A stretch of DNA of 40,514 nt from positions 1 to 40,514 of the IMG/VR virus record IMGVR_UViG_3300046007_001204; one strand, given 5' to 3'. Positions 38,626 through 40,514 of this stretch are shown one piece after another. The first letter of the stretch is position 1; each line of letters opens with the position of its first letter. The position numbers and the translations under genes were made by a program. This stretch comes from a virus. A model generated the notes under the pieces. It was not told the DNA's origin. It saw only the letters and a list, made by a program, of their open reading frames with translations, and did no database searches.

Positions 38626-38999
38626 GTAACATCGACGTAGAAAAGACTCAGGAGGAGGCCAACAAGGCCAAGCTCCTGCCGGACCCAAAGGGCTACCGAA
38701 TCCTGTGCGCTGTGCCGCACGTGGAGGAGGAGTACGAGGGTGGCCTGATCAAGGCTGAAGACACCAAACGAGTCGAAGAACAGACAACTGTTGTGTTGTT
38801 TGTTATTAAGATGGGCGACCTTTGCTATGCAGACAAGGACCGGTTCCCCACCGGGCCGTGGTGCAAGGAAGGCGATTTCGTCCTGACCCGTCCGTACACG
38901 GGCACCCGCGTGGTCATTCATGGCCGGGAGTTCCGCATCATTAATGACGACAACGTGGAAGCGGTGGTCGATGACCCCCGTGGTATCCGTCGCGCATAA
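38622..38999 (+). CDS. GroES-like co-chaperonin (Cpn10 fold, 125 aa)
   Basis: After a charged N-terminus, the chain shows the GroES pattern: KGYRILCAVPHVEEEYEGGL for the first strand and roof, then a loop (EDTKRVEEQTT) where the GroEL-binding mobile loop would be. TGPWCKEGDFVLTRPYTGTR and EFRIINDDNVEAVVDDP complete it. By analogy with T4 gp31 it would work with the host GroEL to fold the capsid protein, whose gene lies about 1.4 kb downstream. The GTG at 38622 overlaps the previous stop (GTGA) and has GGAGG upstream. Confidence 0.82.
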   Translation: MSNIDVEKTQEEANKAKLLPDPKGYRILCAVPHVEEEYEGGLIKAEDTKRVEEQTTVVLFVIKMGDLCYADKDRFPTGPWCKEGDFVLTRPYTGTRVVIHGREFRIINDDNVEAVVDDPRGIRRA

Positions 39000-39009
39000 G
39001 GAGTGATTT

Positions 39010-39984
39010 ATGGCAGATCGTGACGAATTTAAATTTCCGGATGAAAAGGAAGCCGAAGCAAAGGCTACGAATCCTCCGGAAGATGATATTAAGATCGAAA
39101 TTGAAGACGATACCCCGCCAGAGGATCGGGGTCGTAAGCCGCTGCCCAAGGAGGTAGTGGACGAGCTTGATAACGATGACCTTGAGGAGTATTCCGACAA
39201 GGTCAGGAAGCGCCTCTCCCAGATGAAAAAAGTCTGGCACGACGAGCGTCGTGAAAAGGAGCGTGCGGCTCGTGAAAAAGAAGAAGCCGTCCGTTTCGCT
39301 CAGACTCAATTTGAAGAAAATCAACGCTTGAAACAGCGTCTTGGTGTAGGTGAAAAAGCTTACATTCAGGAGGTCACTAAGGCTGCTAACAACGAGTTGG
39401 CAGTAGCTAAAGATAAACTAAGGTCTGCTTATGAATCAGGTGATGCTGAGCAAATTACAACGGCTCAGGAGTTGCTGACGGATGCTAAGTTAAAGATTCA
39501 GCAGTACGCCAGATTCCAACCTACTTTACAAAGTCAAGAATCAGGTGTACAACCAACTCAACAGGTAACGACACCGCAAGCGCAGCCTGCTCCAGTTATC
39601 GACCAAAAGGCCGAAGCGTGGAAGCAGAAAAACACTTGGTTCGGTGTGGACGAGGAGATGACTGCCCTCGCGCTCGGCCTGCATCAAAAGCTAGTCCGGT
39701 CTGGTGTAGATCCTCGCAGCGATGACTACTACAGGCAGGTCGATAATGTAATGAAGAAGCGATTCCCTGAAGCCTTTGACGACGGGGAAGAGCCGACTCA
39801 AACGAGGGAGGCTGAAAAGCCCACTCGCGCCAAGACAGCTAATGTTGTGGCTCCAGCTACGCGGTCAACCGCGCCTCGTCAGGTCCGCCTGACACCGACT
39901 CAAGTTGCAATCGCCAAAAAACTTGGCTTGAGCAATGAACAGTACGCAAAAGAACTTATGAAACTGGAGACGAACAATGGCTGA
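39010..39984 (+). CDS. Scaffolding protein (324 aa)
   Basis: The chain begins with an acidic disordered region (EDDIKIEIEDDTPPEDRGRK), then a charged coiled coil (QMKKVWHDERREKERAAREK), helices and a basic Thr/Ala-rich linker near 270-300. It ends with a helical AIAKKLGLSNEQYAKELMKL likely to contact the capsid protein. Location between the co-chaperonin and the capsid gene fits a procapsid scaffold. ATG 39010 has AAGGAG upstream. Confidence 0.85.
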   Translation: MADRDEFKFPDEKEAEAKATNPPEDDIKIEIEDDTPPEDRGRKPLPKEVVDELDNDDLEEYSDKVRKRLSQMKKVWHDERREKERAAREKEEAVRFAQTQFEENQRLKQRLGVGEKAYIQEVTKAANNELAVAKDKLRSAYESGDAEQITTAQELLTDAKLKIQQYARFQPTLQSQESGVQPTQQVTTPQAQPAPVIDQKAEAWKQKNTWFGVDEEMTALALGLHQKLVRSGVDPRSDDYYRQVDNVMKKRFPEAFDDGEEPTQTREAEKPTRAKTANVVAPATRSTAPRQVRLTPTQVAIAKKLGLSNEQYAKELMKLETNNG

Positions 39985-40426
39985 TAACAGACTCGACCGT
40001 GAAGTAGAAAGCCGCACGGCTTCGCAGCGTAAACAATCGTGGACTCCCCCGCAGACGCTTCCTAGTCCGAAGCCGCAACCGGGATGGGTCTTCAGATACA
40101 TCCGGACTTCGATTATGGGTAATGCAGACCCATCGAATACCGCAGCAAAATTCCGTGAAGGTTGGGAGCCTGTAAAGGCTGAAGATCATCCGGAGTTGAT
40201 GCACGTTGCTGATCCCAATTCCAAATTTAAAGGGAACATTGAGATTGGCGGGTTGTTGCTATGTAAGGCACCGGAAGAGCTTATGAAGCAGCGTGATGAT
40301 TATTACGCCAATCAAGCACAAGCTCAGTTGCAGTCAGTAGACAACAACTTCATGAGGCTGAACGACGAGCGGATGCCGCTGTTCAAAGAACGCAAGTCCA
40401 GCACGACGTTTGGTAAAGGTAAATAA
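39977..40426 (+). CDS. Unknown head-module protein (149 aa)
   Basis: It begins 8 bases before the scaffold stop. The product has a Pro/Gln-rich segment (SWTPPQTLPSPKPQPGWVFR) followed by RYIRTSIMGNADPSN, KFREGWEPVKAEDHPELM and a basic C-terminus KERKSSTTFGKGK. Small proteins of this layout commonly lie between scaffold and capsid genes in this phage type and may be minor capsid or decoration proteins. Function is unproven. Confidence 0.7.
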   Translation: MADNRLDREVESRTASQRKQSWTPPQTLPSPKPQPGWVFRYIRTSIMGNADPSNTAAKFREGWEPVKAEDHPELMHVADPNSKFKGNIEIGGLLLCKAPEELMKQRDDYYANQAQAQLQSVDNNFMRLNDERMPLFKERKSSTTFGKGK

Positions 40427-40446
40427 TTTTATTTTTGGAGTAACAA

Positions 40447-40514
40447 ATGGCTTATCCTACCGTTGACAAGCCGTATGGCTTGAAGCCGATCAATCTGATC
40501 GGTGGGCAGGTTCC
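40447..40514 (+). CDS. Major capsid protein, N-terminal fragment (3' truncated by window edge)
   Basis: ATG 40447 has GGAG six bases upstream (40437-40440). The visible residues MAYPTVDKPYGLKPINLIGG match the start of major capsid proteins of aquatic podovirus-like phages, from memory. It immediately follows the scaffold region, as expected. The frame is open to the end of the window. Confidence 0.75.
   Translation, partial: MAYPTVDKPYGLKPINLIGGQV

Overview
The window is a slice of a tailed double-stranded DNA phage genome (Caudoviricetes). Gene content points to a podovirus-like virus of the kind common in aquatic metagenomes: a P22-type large portal, a Gln/Ala-rich repetitive virion protein, a giant polyvalent protein, and a capsid N-terminus beginning MAYPTV. 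No integrase, tRNA, rRNA, CRISPR array or insertion sequence was seen. Both edges cut genes: a repetitive virion protein at base 1 and the major capsid gene at the right end. The window is therefore part of a larger, possibly circularly permuted, genome. The host cannot be named from the sequence.

Layout. (1) 1-10973, rightward: three late virion genes, ending in a 2513-residue protein that carries MORN repeats, a GHKL/HSP90-like ATPase, a zincin-like protease motif and an LPD38-like C-terminal region. Two small, well-formed reading frames with strong Shine-Dalgarno sites lie nested in the +1 frame of its two disordered linkers. (2) 10966-32011, leftward: a nearly gapless early/middle block whose genes mostly overlap by 1-4 bases (ATGA, GTGA, TGATG). 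From its promoter end it holds small regulatory genes, a DUF3150 / MoxR-type AAA+ / VWA-metallopeptidase module, a VRR-NUC nuclease, an HTH-DUF3310 protein, a surface-modification cluster (two methyltransferases, a GT-A glycosyltransferase, a TPR + GT-B + GT-A fusion and a 38-residue Trp-rich microprotein), DNA polymerase A, a Cas4-like nuclease, an HNH-like protein, an SNF2 helicase, a probable ssDNA-binding protein, an HTH regulator and a primase-helicase. (3) 32012-33768, mostly non-coding control region around one leftward gene. It has an origin-like array of 12 exact TGTTCCA/TGGAACA elements, a consensus DnaA box, two near-identical promoter-leader modules and four copies of a 21-bp palindrome. 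(4) 33769-40514, rightward: terminase small and large subunits, portal, a GroES-like co-chaperonin, scaffold and the start of the major capsid gene.

How it fits together: two leftward TATAAT promoters start early transcription. Each has the palindrome at the same place in its 5' leader, which suggests joint control. Replication genes are read leftward and packaging and virion genes rightward, away from the origin-like region. The two transcription units meet tail to tail at about 10970. All functional names rest on motifs read by eye; no database search was possible.
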